Shown: positions 15,441 to 16,912 of the stretch, piece after piece
Layout of the letters: every line of letters begins with the position of its first letter
Numbering within the stretch: position 1 is the stretch's first letter
Source of the DNA: MGOM01 sp035693825
Lineage (GTDB): Bacteria; Chloroflexota; Anaerolineae; Anaerolineales; E44-bin32
Assembly (NCBI GenBank): GCA_035693825.1
Contig: DASSGB010000248.1
Coordinates: 1-16,912 of the forward strand
DNA: 16,912 bases
Reading direction: 5' to 3'
Notes under the pieces: model-generated
What the model was told of the DNA's origin: nothing
Seen by the model: only the letters and a program-made list of their open reading frames with translations
Databases searched by the model: none
Made by a program: the position numbers and the translations under genes

Positions 15441-16331
15441 CTATTCCATACCGGTCTGGACCGCGCGACGATAGGCCAACTGCACCGTCTTTTGAAGGAG
15501 CCCGTCAGCCAAGTGCTGCCGGTATTCACGTGTGGCCCGATGAGCGCTGCTCCGCAATGTCGCTTCATCTATTAGGCATCGGGCGGCGGAAGCCAAAAGG
15601 TCAGGTTCCGGCACGCTGCCCAGGAGGATCTTCTCTGTTCGGCGTGCCCTCAAGGGCGTTGGGCCGGCAGGGCCGAGGGCGAGGCGAATCGCCTCCACCC
15701 GGCCGGCCCTATCGACGCGCAGCCAACAGGCCATGTTGAGGATGGCGATGGCCACGCCCTGCGGCCGCATGACGCGGTCGAAGGCCGAGGCCTCGCCCTC
15801 GCGCGCCAGGCGAAACCGAAATCGAACCAGGACTTCGGCGCCCCGATCGAACGTTGTGACGCCCGGGCCGCCGAATAGTTCCTCCAGTGGTACCCAGCGC
15901 CGACCGCCGGGCGAGGCGATCTCGGCTTCGGCCTCGAGGGCCAGCAGCGCGATGGTGCCGTCCCCGGCCGGCAAGGCGTGGGCGACGTTGCCACCCAGCG
16001 TGGCGACGTTGCGGACCTGAGGGCCTCCGATCAACAGGCACGCCTGCGTCAGGCAGGCAGCCCTGCGGTCCAGGACCTTGTCTTCAACGATGCGGCGATG
16101 AGGAACCGCGGCGCCCAGGAAGGCGGTGTCGCCCTCGAATCGGATGTCCAGCATCTCGGCTATGGAGGTCACGTCGACCAGGCGGCGGATGGGAAGGTGG
16201 CGGCCCTGCTGAAGATCCAGCAGCAGATCCGTGCCGCCGGCGACGACCAGCGCTTCGCCACGAGTCTCGGCTAATGCTCGCAGCGCTTCTTCGACAGTTT
16301 TCGGTTGGACGTACTCCTGCCAGTAGGCCAT
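15441..16331 (-). CDS. FAD-binding subunit of the molybdenum hydroxylase (CoxM/XdhB-like)
   Basis: The 296-residue flavoprotein subunit shows AGGTDLLLDL (31-40) and QVRNVATLGGNVAHA (105-119) for FAD binding, and the SAHRATREYRQHLADGLLQK segment of the C-terminal domain. Its length is normal for the family. It should form a heteromer with the fused subunit encoded at 12628-15423, 17 bases downstream. The ATG at 16331 gives the usual N-terminus (MAYWQEYVQPKTVEEAL). No clear Shine-Dalgarno precedes it, which is unusual for the first gene of a long unit. A frame extending to 16478 lacks family similarity and would begin upstream of the predicted promoter's -10 box, so I reject it. Confidence 0.9.
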   Translation of the reverse strand: MAYWQEYVQPKTVEEALRALAETRGEALVVAGGTDLLLDLQQGRHLPIRRLVDVTSIAEMLDIRFEGDTAFLGAAVPHRRIVEDKVLDRRAACLTQACLLIGGPQVRNVATLGGNVAHALPAGDGTIALLALEAEAEIASPGGRRWVPLEELFGGPGVTTFDRGAEVLVRFRFRLAREGEASAFDRVMRPQGVAIAILNMACWLRVDRAGRVEAIRLALGPAGPTPLRARRTEKILLGSVPEPDLLASAARCLIDEATLRSSAHRATREYRQHLADGLLQKTVQLAYRRAVQTGME

Positions 16332-16440
16332 GGTGGGCAGCAGGTGGGGTTGTGGGGAGGCGGGCACTTCTCGACGAGCGGGGCTGCTCGACGCCGCCGT
16401 GGGTACGCCCCGCGGCGACCTGCCAACCCGAGGTGAGTTG

Positions 16441-16469
16441 ATTCTAGCATGCGCCGTCGCGAACAGCAA
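16441..16469 (-). promoter_or_regulatory. Candidate sigma70-type promoter of the long minus-strand unit
   Basis: On the minus strand a TTGCTG box (16464-16469) and a TAGAAT box (16441-16446, 5 of 6 matches to the consensus -10) are separated by exactly 17 bases. Transcription would begin about 7 bases downstream, leaving a leader of roughly 100 bases before the ATG at 16331. It lies between the long palindrome and the first gene of the operon-like array. The -35 match is weak (3 of 6), so this is a prediction only. The rest of 16332-16504 shows no gene, tRNA or convincing operator. Confidence 0.45.
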
Positions 16470-16504
16470 CGGTGCCAATAGGACGGTCCAATCACGGCCC
16501 TACC

Positions 16505-16898
16505 GGGGACCTGAAGCTAGGTTCGCATCCGCGAGGCCGTTGGGCGAGAGCAGCACGAACCCTCCCCCTTGCAGGGGGAGGGTTGGGTGGGAGGTTGGCG
16601 ATCGCTCACAGGGCGCAGGCTAAAGCCTGCGGCTACGAGGCCGATGCGGACGCTCACGCTCCAAGCAGGCCAGCCCCAAACCCGTTTTGCGCAGCAAAAC
16701 GGGTTTGGGTCTGGCCTCCTCGGAGGGTGAGTCCCCGCATCGAACCTGTAGCCGCAGGCTTTCCCACGGGGACGCTGCGCGGCAGCCTGCGCCCTACGCG
16801 CGATCGCCAACCCCCACCCAACCCTCCGCCTGCAAGGGGGAGGGTTCGTGCGCTCTCGCCCAACGGCCTCGCGGATGCGAACCTAGCTTCAGGTCCCC
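16505..16898. repeat. Near-perfect 394-base palindrome with nested hairpins
   Basis: The left arm (from 16505) and right arm (ending 16898) are reverse complements over almost their whole length, including 47 uninterrupted bases at the outer ends (16505-16551 with 16852-16898). The centre is a perfect 15-base stem (16676-16690 with 16694-16708) around a 3-base loop. Each arm holds smaller palindromes, for example 12-base arms at 16558-16569 and 16573-16584. The right arm has an extra 21 bases (16763-16783), which accounts for the off-centre symmetry axis. No gene is evident within it. Candidates are a fold-back MITE-like or REP-derived element. The last 14 bases of the window are ordinary flank. 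Confidence 0.85.
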
Positions 16899-16912
16899 CA
16901 AGGGGATGCGAA

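Noticed and set aside
12709..15474. A 921-codon open frame on the plus strand
   Set aside because: It is antisense to the molybdenum hydroxylase at 12628-15423. It has no recognisable domain, is rich in Arg, Gly, His and Asp as expected from the complement of a GC-rich gene, and the minus-strand frame has all family motifs.
16517..16863. Small open frames inside the long palindrome
   Set aside because: They are produced by the symmetric GC-rich repeat, have no family similarity and no ribosome-binding site.

Overview
The window is GC-rich, gene-dense bacterial DNA. All 14 recognisable genes lie on the minus strand, so transcription runs from high to low coordinates. Several start codons (for example 8741 and 792) are best read as GTG. 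F420 biosynthesis genes, F420-type redox enzymes and many xanthine-dehydrogenase-family molybdenum hydroxylase subunits together suggest an uncultured soil or sediment bacterium of a GC-rich F420-using lineage (Methylomirabilota/Rokubacteria-like, Chloroflexota-like or actinobacterial). That placement is inference; no rRNA or marker gene is present.

Layout in the order of transcription. The right edge (16332-16912) has no gene. It holds a near-perfect 394-base palindrome (16505-16898) and a plausible sigma70-type promoter (16441-16469). Next come a FAD subunit (15441-16331), a fused 2Fe-2S/molybdopterin subunit (12628-15423) and an SsnA-type amidohydrolase (11267-12631). An F420 cassette follows: NADPH:F420 reductase (fno), cofE, a small PPOX/FDOR protein, a stand-alone FbiB-C-terminal-type nitroreductase, cofD, cofC and an LLM-family flavin/F420 oxidoreductase (6157-11249). 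After it come a hot-dog thioesterase (5660-6142), a second FAD subunit (4865-5656) and a second fused 2Fe-2S/molybdopterin subunit resembling E. coli XdhD (1860-4865). A 241-base gap with three consecutive GC-rich hairpins separates these from xdhC (797-1618) and a third FAD subunit that runs off the left edge.

Most junctions from 16331 to 1860 are ATGA or TGATG overlaps or gaps under 25 bases, with the longest (46 bases) upstream of the PPOX gene. One long polycistronic unit with translational coupling is therefore likely. As a working picture, the hydroxylases oxidise an N-heterocyclic or aromatic substrate. The SsnA-like enzyme removes an amino or amide group. The F420 cassette makes most of coenzyme F420 (cofG/cofH for FO synthesis are absent here), and Fno plus the LLM and PPOX enzymes use F420H2 on pathway intermediates. 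XdhC would mature the molybdenum cofactor. The SsnA, XdhD-like and short FAD subunit set recalls the E. coli ygfK-ssnA-ygfM-xdhD neighbourhood, here combined with F420 genes. The substrate cannot be read from sequence alone.
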